Source: Channallabes apus
Taxonomy: Eukaryota; Chordata; Actinopteri; Siluriformes; Clariidae
Assembly: GCA_030522415.1 (NCBI GenBank)
Contig: CM060108.1
Span: 39,361,756 to 39,425,755 of the forward strand
Direction of reading: 5' to 3'
DNA length: 64,000 nt
Made by a program: the position numbers and the translations under genes. This document shows, piece after piece, positions 10,343 through 20,424 of the stretch. Numbering within the stretch: position 1 is the stretch's first letter; each line of letters begins with the position of its first letter. The notes under the pieces are model-generated. The model saw nothing but the letters and a program-made list of their open reading frames with translations, did no database searches and was not told the DNA's origin.

Positions 10343-10756
10343 CTCTCACTCTGCTTATATACACTGAAGATTATTGCGTTCTCATAAAATGTATATGTTG
10401 CTGGACAGATGGTTTCTTGTCCTTCTCTCTAAAGCTGGGTGTTGAAATTATGGATCCTCCACCTTGTTAACTCCTCAAAGGTGAACATGTTGCTCTAGCA
10501 GTTATCTTGTAAGCCCTTCTGTCATTACTATAACTGATAAGTAGCACCTTTAGTTTGGACAATTTGACACGTACACACAAGCATTTTCTTTACCATATCA
10601 GGTTACCCTTTAAAATCTTTTACCACATACTTTATCTAAAACAAACTCTGAAAAATACACTGAGGGGGTTTGTGGAGTTAATTTGACATTTTATTGGTCC
10701 TTTGCTGCACAATGTTTGAGAACCTCTGCTTGAACTAATGAAGATACAGTAGTCAG

Positions 10757-11089
10757 CTATTGGTAATAAATATTATCCAGCATGTTGTTCAAACTAAACA
10801 GAGCTGTAATATCACCAAGGCAGCAAGATTCAGTGTGTTTGCTGCTTTGTAATGGCATTTCAGCAGCTGCTCTCTTAATCTGATGAATTTGTCTTGCAGA
10901 AAGCTTCCTTATTCTGCCTTCATCTGCACGAACCTGTCTGTGCGCTGAATCAACCACAAATGTCTTCACAGTACGATGATCACGCTTAAGTTTTCCTTTC
11001 CTACCGTGTCCAAGGCATTGCATTATTTGACGCTTTTCGGCAGCAGAGATCCTTTTTCTTTTCCATATTGCTTGAAACCTGTGGCCTGT
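10757..11089 (-). pseudogene. Tc1-like transposase, N-terminal fragment
   Basis: The minus strand encodes AAEKRQIMQCLGHGRKGKL, RDHRTVKTFVVDSAHRQVRA, GRIRKLSARQIHQIKRAAAE and more: the paired helix-turn-helix DNA-binding part of a fish Tc1 transposase. The catalytic DDE part is missing beyond 10757, and the start is frameshifted relative to the body. The 5' leader of the same element resumes at 12449-12645, because a TTAA element is inserted between. Confidence 0.7.
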
Positions 11090-11093
11090 TTAA

Positions 11094-12444
11094 AGTGCCC
11101 CTATTATGCCATTTTAAAGGTTGCGAATATTGTTTAATGAGTCTCTTAAAACAGGTTTACATGTATGCAAGGTCAAAAAACACTTTAGTTTTCTCCAAAA
11201 ATAGATTTAAATTTACCCCATTTCTAAATGATTCGTAAACGACTCGTGTGAATCAGTTCGAAGATTCAGTCTGTCTAAACCTCTCCTTTCTGTGAGCCCT
11301 CACTGCTCAGTGATTGGTCAGATGGCGCGGTCCTTTATGATTGGTCTACCACTACAGCGAGTGTCGGAAAACGAAACGCCCATTACCATAACTGAACAAT
11401 GGCTCTGGAGACCCGTCAATACATAGAAAAGATGGCGTCGGTTTTACCGTGTAACGACCAGCTAATTTTATATTAATTGTGGCTACAAAAATCGAGAGGT
11501 CTTTTATCTTTGTGTCGGTGTTGCGTTAGAAGGCCGGTGAGCAAAAAGAACAAACACAAACAAGTCGATAAAACAAACTTGTATTATACAAAATTAAATA
11601 AAGTAAATGAAAAAGGTGCACCACAAGCAAACAAAGATATAAACAATATTTACAAACTATATATAATAAACGGTATGTGTGTGCGTGAACGCGAGTGAGT
11701 GGAAAATGTCAGAAGTCCGTGTTTATTGTACATGTGTTATCTGAGTATACCGAGTTTGGTTCAGTCTCACCGGGGTTAATGAAGTCCGGGAGGCCAATGA
11801 CGGAGGGTGAGACGTCCTCGGAATATGTCCGAAGTCAAAGATAATCCGGTTAAAAAATCTTGGAAAGAAAATGATCGACAGAAATCTCTCCTTTTCTCGT
11901 CCAAACAAATAACGAGTTCCCTTACACTTACGTGTGTGTGTGGTGCGTGTGTGTGTTCTGCGCCTGCTCCGTGCCGTTACACTTCGCGTGTGTGTGTGGT
12001 GCGCATGCTCCGTGCCCTTACACTTCACCATAAACACTTAAAAAGGATTTTGTGTGCTCTCGTTTTTTATTGTTTTTCTAATATTATAACGTGTTTAAGC
12101 GAACCCAGCATGAATGCTCGGTCACATTAACAAGAGTGTGGTAACGTTAATTGTAAAATGGTGGCCAAGTTAAACGTGGGCGGGGCAAGTTGTTCGTGAC
12201 GTAGAACGTGGGCGGACATTATGCAAATATGTTACGGAGTGACGTGGATCCGTAACAGAGAAAGATTCGAATTGCTATCGACTCCTTTAGGCGAATGATG
12301 ACCCGACTCTTTTTTTTAATAGACAAAAACTTCATTTATCGTGCACTGTCGGCATCACAGATAGTGCAGATAGTTTATGTTCACATACAGCTACATGACA
12401 CACTGCATGAAAGAAAATATTTGAAAAAGCATAATAGTGGCACT
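11094..12444. mobile_element. TTAA-targeting DNA transposon (Kolobok- or piggyBac-like, non-autonomous)
   Basis: The termini are AGTGCCCCTATTATGCC on the left and its inverse GCATAATAGTGGCACT on the right. TTAA flanks both sides (11090-11093 and 12445-12448). The interior (1.35 kb) has no transposase. It contains CpG-rich stretches and a segment (about 11560-11830) that resembles parts of the LTRs at 4.6 kb (TTGTATTATACAA, AAGGTGCACCACAA), hinting at an embedded relic LTR. Several TGTGTGGTGCG repeats lie at 11930-12010. The superfamily is inferred from the target site only. Confidence 0.65.
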
Positions 12445-12448
12445 TTAA

Positions 12449-12645
12449 TAATGTGGAACAACCTTCTTCAGTACTTTTCCTTTAATTGGGCTTATCTGGC
12501 AAACTAATTATCACACGTGTCTGAGATTCATTTCAGTGATCCAAAGAGCCATGAGACAAAATACTATCCATGAGTTTAATTTAAAAACTAAACATTTAAT
12601 GTTTATGACACTTCCAAATTATTATGCAAATTGGATGTAACGCGG
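12449..12645 (-). mobile_element. Tc1-like element, terminal and leader segment displaced by the TTAA insertion
   Basis: This segment resumes the element interrupted at 11090. Read across the insertion on the minus strand, it joins as leader DNA before the transposase start (CACATTATTAAACAGG...). Its outer end is AAATTATTATGCAAATT, the kind of terminus seen in this Tc1 group. Confidence 0.6.
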
Positions 12646-12649
12646 TGTA

Positions 12650-12842
12650 GGCATAAAACCATATTGCTGCTCACAAATGCTCACCTCTGCCCTTAACCTA
12701 GCTTCCGCTACTCTTTCCCACGGCTTCATTGTATGGCTCATTAGCTTTATGCCTCTGTAATTGCCACAGCTCTGCACACCTCCCTTGTTCTTAAAAATCG
12801 GCACCAATACACTTCTCCTCCATTCCTCTGTAATCCTCTCTA
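12650..12842 (-). mobile_element. RTE-type LINE reverse transcriptase fragment
   Basis: The minus strand encodes ITEEWRRSVLVPIFKNKGGV, then CGNYRGIKLMSHTMKPWERV and ICEQQYGFMP. This is the RT 1-2 motif region of RTE (BovB-like) non-LTR elements. Only about 65 residues remain, and both sides are other repeats. Confidence 0.8.
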
Positions 12843-12860
12843 TGGAGCGATATCGCGGAC

Positions 12861-13080
12861 AATATTCAAATGCAGTTGCAAATAGCATTTGCAATTGCGT
12901 TTCCCATATGTGGACGCACAAAGTGTGCCATAATTCAAATGCAATTGCAAACTGTGCATTACCGTTTGCTATTTCGCCTTTGCGAGCGCACACTGACTGC
13001 CAAATTTCAAATGAAAAAACAAAGTCCATTTGCATTCGTATTTCCCAGGTCTTACACGTCATAAACCTGTCATATTTAAA
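12861..13080. repeat. Three diverged ~70-bp tandem units with ATTCAAATGCAATTGCAAA-type palindromic core
   Basis: TTCAAATG starts units at 12865, 12934 and 13006 (spacing 69 and 72). Each unit pairs TTCAAATGCA with a TTTGCA.T reverse copy and then a GTTTCCC- or GTATTTCCC-like end. A further TTTGCAATTGCATTTCC copy lies near 13169. 13081-13390 is otherwise unrecognised, GC-richer DNA. Confidence 0.6.
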
Positions 13081-13394
13081 TAGCAAAATCAATCACCACG
13101 TTTGCTTTTTCACTTTCTCTGCGCCGCGCGTCAAGCCGGCCAAAATTTTAACGCAATCACTAATCCATTTGCAATTGCATTTCCAACACGTTACACAGAA
13201 ACCTGTCAATCAGCGTCAGGGGCAGGTCTATAATGTGGGGCGGGATTGTATGGGGACTGACGTCACTCGCAGTCGCCGACCAAGAGGGGGATATTTGAGC
13301 ACTGGAGGTGAACCGAGATTATCTCATTTGTTTATCAAGAAATAAACAAACAAAAATGACAAATCGCATATTTTCTTGCTCCGGAGTGGACAGA

Positions 13395-13608
13395 GAAGTT
13401 GTGTGTGTGTGAAAGAGAGAGTGTGTGTGTGTGTGAGAGAGAGAGTGTGTGTGTGTGAGAGAGAGTGTGTGTGTGTGAGAGAGAGTGTGTGTGTGTGAGA
13501 GAGAGTGTGTGTGTGTGTGAGAGAGAGAGTGTGTGTGTGAGAGAGAGAGTGTGTGTATGAGAGTGTGTGTGTGTGTGTGAGAGTGTGTGTGAGAGGGAGA
13601 GAGAGAGA

Positions 13609-13639
<31 letters not shown>

Positions 13640-13652
13640 TGAGGGAGGCAGG
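13395..13652 (+). repeat. Compound GT/GA microsatellite-minisatellite
   Basis: Alternating blocks of (GT)4-7 and (GA)3-5 repeat about a dozen times, then a pure GA tract. The long Ser/His/Leu-rich reading frames across it are artefacts. Confidence 0.95.
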
Positions 13653-14180
13653 CAAGTGTCACTGTGCCCCTCCCCTCGCCTGCGCACAGAGGAGCTGTCC
13701 AAGGTACTGAAAGTTCTTTGAAAAGTGGTGGCAAAAATACTCAAAAGTGAAATTCAATGTTTTAATGAAACTATGACAATTATTTTAAAAAAAATATTCA
13801 ATTCAAATGATATTCAAGAATCAATATTTAGTTTTAAATCCTTAATTATTTAAAACCTGCTAGATATTGCTGGGAATTTAGTCAAAAAGTATAGTGTGGT
13901 ATCACTTCATACTGAAAGCAAGCAGATCTGCACTCTCATCTGCTGAGTGTCCAACATGACATTTGCACAAATCTGAGGGAATTTTCTTCAAAATGCTCTA
14001 GTTTTAGTCATTTATATGCAGAGATGGAGACCTTGGCTTCAGAAAGTAAAAGTCCTGTCACAGACAGTATTTGTTCTAGGCATCGACCTAAACCAGCATA
14101 TTCTAATTTTCACAACTCTTCAACCAGATAAGCAATTAGAAGCAATTAGTGACACCTTTTTGTGCACAGGGATAATTACA

Positions 14181-14566
14181 GTGGGAGTCAAACATTTACA
14201 CACACTGTAGCTAAATACATTTTAAATCAATTCCTGAAATTGAATCCTAATTAACATTCCCTCTCTTAGACCAGTTAGGATCACTGATTTATTGGTTTAT
14301 TTTTAGAATGTGAAATGTCAAGAACAATAGTAGAGAGATATATATTTATTTGGACTATTATTTCTTTCATTACATTCCCAGTGGGTTAGAAGTTTATATT
14401 TCTGTACACAGGTTGAGTTAGTATTCGGAAGCATTGCCTTAAAACTGTTTAACTTGCATGAAATGTTTGAGAATGACTGGCTGGAATTTTAAGCCCATTC
14501 CTTGTAATAGTACTGGTGTAACTGAGTCAGGTTATCGACCTCCTTACTCACACATGCTCTTTTAAA
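14181..14566 (-). mobile_element. Sleeping-Beauty-like Tc1 terminal inverted repeat region (truncated)
   Basis: An outer repeat CAGTGGGAGTCAAACATTTACA and an inner direct copy CCAGTGGGTTAGAAGTTTAT lie about 200 bp apart, the IR/DR layout of fish Tc1 elements. Decayed transposase 3' sequence follows (AACTGAGTCAGGTTATCGACC). It is cut at 14567 by a LINE tail. Confidence 0.7.
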
Positions 14567-14640
14567 TTAATTCAAATTCAAATTCAAATTTTATTTGTCA
14601 CATACACAGTCATACGATATGCAGTGAAATGCCCATAATT
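14567..14640 (-). mobile_element. LINE 3' tail fragment
   Basis: Repeats of TTCAAA precede TTTTATTTGTCACATACACAGTC...GCAGTGAAATGC. The same tail is found in the retroposon at 50979 and, on the plus strand, at 57270-57358. 14641-14961 shows nothing. Confidence 0.75.
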
Positions 14641-14961
14641 TTTTTTCCCTATTGGATTGTGGAATTGTGGAATTATGGGGTCATTGTTACACATCTAAAT
14701 AAAGTTTATATAAATTTGCAGTAAGCAAAAAAAATTATAATTTCTTTAAGCATATGTTGAGCTTACATGAAAGTAAACAGTGGCTACTTCATCTTTAAAC
14801 CAGAGAAACAAGATGAGAGATTATCATAAGGTAGCAAGTCAGACTCAATAATTATCACTTTATTTATTAAAGCCCACTTTAGACACTCTACAGTCAACAA
14901 ATTATCTATAGGCTGTAACTAACCTGCCAGGTGACTGTCATTAACCAGCTTCTCAATTAAT

Positions 14962-15649
14962 TGTCACGAACCCGTTATTCTTTTTTTGTGTTGTTCCCAC
15001 GCTGTCTTGTCTCTCTACACGCGGTCATGTTTTCCCAGGCTGTCATGTTTTTTCCCACGCCTCCGTACCTCCTCTCCCACACACCGGTTCCCCATTCACT
15101 AATAATTTCTCCGGGCATTTAAAGAAGCGCAGCAGCTTCCTCGCTGCTGAATTATTGGGAGCTCCACAGGCCAGTTCTCTCGTGTTTATTTTCTATGATT
15201 CATATGAACCTCGACCAAGTATGTAGTTTACAGATTTTGCTCATCATTCACCGCTTGGGATTTGTTTAATCTGACTTTGATTGCTTCACAGACACCGACT
15301 CACTCTTCGCCCCTCGACTTTGCTATAGTTTTCTATAAACTGACTTGTACTTATTACAATCCACTTTTGTTTTTTCATTGCATAACGGCCCTCAGCGTCG
15401 ATCGCTCATGTCAAGGTTTACTGCTGAATCTCGCTGTATTAAAACATCAGAGCTTTAACTGAGTTGCCTCCACGCCCATTCCAGTCCCCTGTTTTACTAT
15501 ACAGGTGTATCACGGGCTAAGTGACACTGAGCACTGCTCATCCTTTCTACAGCACTTTCATGATTAAAGTTATTAAGAATATCATTCCTGTGAGGTGTGT
15601 CTGCTTTTGGGTCCGATCAGCCTGCCTGACATCTTCTGCTCTCGTGACA
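14962..15649. mobile_element. Candidate solo LTR (gypsy-like)
   Basis: The segment starts TGTCACGAACCCG and ends CTCGTGACA, TG...CA ends with an extended inverted repeat TGTCACGA/TCGTGACA. It is 688 bp with no internal gene. TAAT lies before the left end and one base past the right end. A GCGCAGCAGC-type promoter-like patch and an ATTAAA lie inside. No second LTR was found. Confidence 0.5.
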
Positions 15650-15706
15650 CTAATGTTACAAAATACAAATATGAATGAGAGAGAAAATAAGACTGTCCTA
15701 ATGTTC

Positions 15707-16080
15707 AGGCGGCGCGGTGGTGTAGTGGTTAGCACTGTCGCCTTGCACCTCCAGGGTCTGGGTTCGATTCCCCGGCCAGGCTCGATTCCCGTCTCTGTGT
15801 GCATGGAGTTTGCATGTTCTCCCCGTGCTTGGTGGGTTTCCTCCGGGTACTCCGGTTTCCTCCCACAGTCCAAAGATATGCAGGTTAAGCTAATTGGCGT
15901 TCCTAAATTGCCCGTAGTGTGTGATTGGGTGCGTGAGTGTGTGTATGTGTGTGTGCCCTGCAATGGATTGGCACCCTGTCCAGGGTGTACTCCGTCTAGT
16001 GCCCGATGTCTCCTGGGATAGACTCCAGGTCCCCCGCGACCCTGAACACAGGATTAAGCGGTATAGAAGATGAATGAATA
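15707..16080 (+). mobile_element. V-type tRNA-derived SINE, full-length copy
   Basis: The head GGTGGTGTAGTGGTTAGCAC (box A) and GGTTCGATTCC (box B) come first. The conserved centre TTTCCTCCGGGTACTCCGG, then CAATGGATTGGCACCCTGTC, CTCCTGGGATAGACTCCAGG and the tail AAGCGGTATAGAAGATGAAT follow. It sits 190 bp upstream of the transmembrane exon. Confidence 0.9.
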
Positions 16081-16267
16081 ATGTTCAATTAAATGTTCCA
16101 GAGGAACTCAAGTATATTTATTTGCGATACCTGTGTTGATAAACTAATAAAGTTACAGACTTAATAAACGCAGACTCATGTTTTAAAATTAAGTGTAAAT
16201 ATTCATCATCGTTAACTGGCATTTAATCATATTTGTATTTCATTATCTATACTATTTTTCCCTCCAG

Positions 16268-16437
16268 TTTTCTCACATGGAAAAGCTCCACTGTCAGTAC
16301 TGAAGCTCCTCAGCACAGTGGTAGCGGCCTCTCCGTATGTCCTGGTGTCCATCATTCTGGCAGTGAAATGTTACAGAGCTCGAAGTAGGAACTCACAACG
16401 TTCTTCATCAGCCATGAAATTAAACCCTAACATTTAA
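16268..16437 (+). CDS. Terminal exon of receptor gene 1: transmembrane segment, short tail and stop
   Basis: A pyrimidine-rich acceptor (TTTTTCCCTCCAG) opens an exon entered in phase 1, matching the phase-1 donor of the Ig exon at 4351. It encodes 56 codons: a short stalk (FSHGKAPLSVLK), a hydrophobic segment of about 22 residues (LLSTVVAASPYVLVSIILAV), then KCYRARSRNSQRSSS and a stop after LNPNI. The product would be anchored in the plasma membrane with a cytoplasmic tail of about 25 residues. The tail's only Tyr (KCYRA) lies at the membrane edge and shows no ITIM or ITAM pattern. A Lys lies just before the hydrophobic run and none lies inside, so partner pairing by a buried charge is not evident. 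The VVAASPYVLVSIIL style resembles fish Fc-receptor-like proteins with short tails (family memory). The first base of the split codon is supplied by the previous exon. Confidence 0.8.
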
Positions 16438-16815
16438 TGAGAGTCTGATCTAAAGTGTTCACGATGGTGTATTTTACAGCTGAGCCTACTGAGGACAACA
16501 CACCGTGGTAGAGGCTGAAGTGTCTTTACGAGTCTCAGGTTTTTATATTATTTTTATAATGTACCTATAAAAAGCTACAGCTTCAAGTGCAACAGAGAAC
16601 ACATTTGCGCATGTGATCTGTCAGCAAGAACAGTTTTAGTGGTGGTTTGTGATTTTTCGAATGAAATCATGCTTTTCTTTCTTTTGAGTGGATTCATTTT
16701 GGGGTTTTTTGTTGTTGTTTGTCTTTGTATTTATGCATTTATTTTAACAGTAAGCTTTACTTTGTATTATTGTTGTTTATTTGATATTTAGTTAATAAAC
16801 TGGAGCCGGTATATA
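16438..16815 (+). terminator. 3' UTR and polyA signal of receptor gene 1
   Basis: AATAAA lies at 16794-16799, about 360 bp after the stop codon, with a GT/T-rich stretch downstream. No intron or other gene is seen between. Confidence 0.55.
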
Positions 16816-18414
16816 CTCAATTTAGCATTTGCTCAGAGATAAATATACAGTATAGTTTAATTCAATGTAACATTTGTAATAGAGTAAACCTTATTTTTCA
16901 TTTTTTTATGAAGTAAAACCTTAGTTAAATAAATTTTGCTGTTTAAAAAATCTAACTGGACTAAAGTTCATTTTTTTGCAATACATTAAAAAACAAACAA
17001 ATTAAATAAATAAATAAACAGTTTCAATGCTTACAAAACACAAATGATCTCACAGAAGCTCAGTGATCCAGTTTGGGCTAAAACAAGGCGGCCTTTTTAC
17101 TTTTAACTATGGTTTGTTTTAAATAAAAATAAAATCTTCTGGATCTGACCAGAGCATTAGATGATCAAGGAATCAGGAGACTCAGGGCCAGGGTTCAGTT
17201 GGAGAAGATTTTGATTTATTATGAGTGCAATCATCGTCAATCAGTCAGCCTGGGCAATGAAATCCAAACATAAATGGCAAAACACCCATTTTATACCATG
17301 ATGTAAACATCGACCGAAGGCCAAGAAAGGAAATAACAATGGAAGAAAAATAAAATCAAGGTTGAAAACATCATGTGAGAACTAAGTAAACAAGAGCACT
17401 TACTAAGTAAACAAGGACACATAAAGATCATGCTGACATAAATCTATTATTAATGATTGTGCCATATTCATATCAAATATTAAGGAAAATTTGAAATAAA
17501 TCCCTCAGGTTTAATGCCAACTAAGGTTTTATCCCTATGACAGAAGTTCAGATGTGTAGTTAGAATGTCTGAATGTCTTTCATAAGGCATAATGACTATG
17601 ATAATGAAACTCCTTATTTTACATTAAAATATAACATCTCGTACAGAGACTTAGAATACGGCTTCAGAAATCCTAAAGGATTGTAAATATTTCACTTCAC
17701 ATGTAATAAATCGAGAATGTTAGGTATTAAATTAAATTACAAAAGAAAAAATATTATATATTATAATTTCTTGGGAGATGTTTTGTATATTTTTCTGTTT
17801 AATGAAGCCTATTGTTGTAATGAGATAATTATCTGCCTGGTTCTGTTGGCTAATTCTGGCCTAGAAGCTAAGCTAGCATAACATGTACTGTATACTGTAG
17901 CTGCTGCTGTAACTCTGGTAAAGCACACACAAACTTCTCTGAGTTGTAATTAACTACTGTGTAAGCACTTTCGACCACTTGATAACTGCACTGAACACTT
18001 GTTCAGGTTATTTTTTTGTTTTGTTTTTGCGACTAGCTTTTATCAATACAGCTGCTGTGTCTGCCTGGCTGGTACAAGAGCACATGAGCATGTGATATTA
18101 CAGCAGGGTTGTGTTTAATAACAAGAGTGCTCAAAGGCATATGACATTTCATGAATCCATTCAACTGTTGTATACTCGTGAACACTTGTCACTGAACAGA
18201 GCCTCGCTGGGCTCCCCAGTGTTCCTGTACTTTTGTGCACTGTTCTCCTATGCTCATTAAATTTAACATTTAATTTGGTACTGTTACTCTCTGCCCGTCC
18301 AAACACTGCTTCTTTTACATCAAATACCACAGATACAGAGTTGACCAGTGAAAGTTCTCAGGTACAGTCATGGTTAAGCAGATAAAGCTAGTGGACTTGG
18401 TTTGTTTACATATC

Positions 18415-18605
18415 TTTGGTCCCTGGTGCGTTCGAATTTTAGTCAAACTGCACCAGAGTTTGTTTGGAAGAGGATCGAGTGGTCCATTTCAAGTGGTCTT
18501 GGTGTGCACCGAGGTTCAAATGGTTCACATTTGTTCATTTGACCCACACGGAGCAGAGTTTGTTTTATTCAAACCAAACATGTCAAGTGTGAACACACCC
18601 TTAAA
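18415..18605. mobile_element. MITE-like palindromic DNA element
   Basis: TTGGTCCCTGGTGCGTTCGA on the left and AAACATGTCAAGTGTGAACACACC on the right are in the style of a common fish MITE whose ends spell GTGTGAAC/GCGTTC. An internal repeat, CAGAGTTTGTTT, occurs twice (about 18451 and 18555). The reading frame crossing it is not a gene. Confidence 0.4.
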
Positions 18606-18767
18606 AAGCCAATTGAAAGAAGAGTTAAAGAAACATGAACCAAAAGGACAGTTAGAACTGTTACTTATTTTGGTTTTGACTCTCATCATTTTCTTTTGTG
18701 CACATTTGAACGTAAAAGTATTTTTTATTCTTCATCAATGAGTTAATCTAACGTGAGATCTAACGTA

Positions 18768-18863
18768 GGTGGCATGGCGGTGTAGTAGCCTCCTGGGATA
18801 GGCTCCAGGTCCCTGTGACCCTGAATACAGGATAAAGCGGTTTAGAAGATGAGTGAGTGAGAT
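18768..18863 (+). mobile_element. V-type SINE with large internal deletion
   Basis: The tRNA-like start (GGTGGCATGGCGGTGTAGTA) is joined directly to the 3' part CTCCTGGGATAGGCTCCAGG ... GGATAAAGCGGTTTAGAAGA. About 250 bp of the consensus is missing. Confidence 0.85.
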
Positions 18864-18968
18864 CTACGTTCTTACAGCTGGCAGCCAGCATTTTAAGTGG
18901 ATTACTGACACTGACTGCACTGGATCGGTAGAGGCCCATCCTGGTTAAGGATCAAGTTTGCCATATAT

Positions 18969-19645
18969 TAGGGCCGGGACTTTAACGCGTTAATTTAGAT
19001 TAATTAATTACACAAAAATAACGCGATAAATTTTTTTTTTTTTTTTTTTTACCGCACTTATTTTTGCACCGCGGAACGTTTCTCACTGGATGAGTTTCGG
19101 CGGACCGATTATACTGGAGCACCAACTAGCGTTCAGACAAAAACAAACCGCAGTGAACATGGACAAAGAAGCTGATGAGACCGCTTTGGTTGTCCCTGTG
19201 TGTTATGTTTGCATCAATATGCACAACTAACATCGATAATATTACTTGCTTTTTGTGTGAGACAACCACACAACCTTGTGAGAAGAAAAGAAATGGAAGC
19301 ATGGAGAAAACGGTATTCTCCTTTTACTGCAATCAGTGCACACGACACATAGTATACAGCGCCGTATTGCCCCCTGGTGGCCCGCCAGTGAATGAACATC
19401 AAACTGAAATATATTACACTGTGGATGGGAAATTTTGTTATAAAAAACGAATGGATGGAAGTGTCGATAAGAGCATGGTTGTGTGCAAGCTATGCAACAA
19501 AGAATTCGCATATCACAGCAACACATCGAGACTCAAGTATCACCTAGGGTGATATAAAATAAGGTCAAATATTTATATGCGATTAATTTCGATTAATTAA
19601 TTACAAAGCCTCTAATTAATTAGATTTTTTTAACCGAGTCCTGGC

Positions 19646-19650
<5 letters not shown>
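18969..19650 (+). mobile_element. hAT element with BED-finger gene fragment (non-autonomous)
   Basis: The inverted ends are TAGGGCCGGGACT...TTAATTAATTAC and its reverse ...TAATTAATTAGA...AGTCCTGGCCCTTA. The interior encodes a BED zinc finger and nothing of the catalytic domain. An AT run on the right hides any 8-bp duplication. Both sides carry a 44-bp direct repeat (18919-18962 and 19793-19836). Confidence 0.75.
19175..19552 (+). CDS. BED-type zinc-finger fragment of hAT transposase
   Basis: A 125-residue frame ends DGSVDKSMVVCKLCNKEFAY then HSNTSRLKYHLG. This is a BED finger (Cys-x2-Cys, His-x-n-His) as found at the N-terminus of ZBED-like hAT transposases, where it binds the transposon ends. 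The N-terminal 80 residues (MRPLWLSLCVMF...) resemble nothing I know. The frame stops before the RNase-H-like domain, so this is a deletion derivative. The true upstream ATG may be the one near 19159 in another frame (MDKEADE). Confidence 0.6.
   Translation: MRPLWLSLCVMFASICTTNIDNITCFLCETTTQPCEKKRNGSMEKTVFSFYCNQCTRHIVYSAVLPPGGPPVNEHQTEIYYTVDGKFCYKKRMDGSVDKSMVVCKLCNKEFAYHSNTSRLKYHLG

Positions 19651-19690
<40 letters not shown>
19651..19690. repeat. TA microsatellite
   Basis: About 19 TA units lie at the right edge of the hAT element. T-rich DNA follows to 19790. Confidence 0.95.
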
Positions 19691-19691
<1 letters not shown>

Positions 19692-20290
19692 TACTATTTT
19701 TTTACATTTTTTTAAAATGTTTTTTTTCTGTTCCATATTGTTCAAAAACATAACAATGTGAAGTGATTAGGTTAGTAAAAATTTGTATATACTGGATCGG
19801 TAGAGGCCCATCCTGGTTAAGGATCAAGATTGCCCTTACTGCTATTTACTGTATTTAAAATACTTTTACCATAAAGTTGCAGTGTGTTCCAAATGAAAGA
19901 ATACGTTTCCTTAACATACTTTCCTTGTAGAACACGACCCTGAACACTCCCTATGTGCACTGTGTCTCGGGATGCAGCATACACTTAAATATAATCCACA
20001 TATACATTTAATTAAATCATTTTTATCCTTTTCATTCACAGAACATTAGAAACCTATTTTATGTTCAATTTGTAACAACCATGATCAGTCTGAGCATGTA
20101 CTCTCCCTTCATCTCAAGCTTCTTAATAAACAGATAATATTCATCATTGATTTCAGTACATGCATAAAGCACTAAATGCAACCTGACGCTCAGAAAAGCA
20201 CATCACGACCGAATACAGAAATTATCACTTAAAGTATAGCCTTAATCTTTCACCACTTACAGTCATTGTCACTAAAGAAGAAATACATTA

Positions 20291-20424
20291 AAAATTTATT
20301 TCTGTAGGAATCTATGTATACACTATACTAAAAGTCTATCATAATTACACATTAAAAAAATATATTTCTGTAGAAATCTACGTATACACTATACTAAAAG
20401 TCTATCATAATTACACATTAATAT
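20291..20424. repeat. Tandem duplication, 66-bp unit x 2
   Basis: TCTGTAGGAATCTATGTATA... at 20301 recurs as TCTGTAGAAATCTACGTATA... at 20367 with few changes. The flanks 19840-20290 and 20425-21149 hold no gene. Confidence 0.85.

Noticed and set aside
12295..12507. Frame crossing the right end of the TTAA element
   Set aside because: It spans a transposon-host border and has no recognisable content.
12861..13180. Spaced repeats suggesting a CRISPR-like array
   Set aside because: Units are diverged, contiguous and palindromic rather than identical repeats with unique spacers, and the genome is a fish.
13319..13744. Three overlapping Ser/His/Leu-rich frames
   Set aside because: All lie in a GT/GA microsatellite; composition is explained by the repeat.
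15521..16021. 166-residue frame upstream of the transmembrane exon
   Set aside because: It reads through a V-type SINE; the same pseudo-protein recurs at 43743-44036 in another copy.
17180..17440. Possible LTR-like block (GAGACTCAGGGCCAGGGTTC, GATTTTGATTTATT)
   Set aside because: Style is suggestive but no TG..CA ends, partner repeat or target duplication could be found.
18370..18741. 123-residue frame with a hydrophobic C-end
   Set aside because: It starts in unique DNA, crosses a MITE-like palindromic repeat and shows no family resemblance or splice context.
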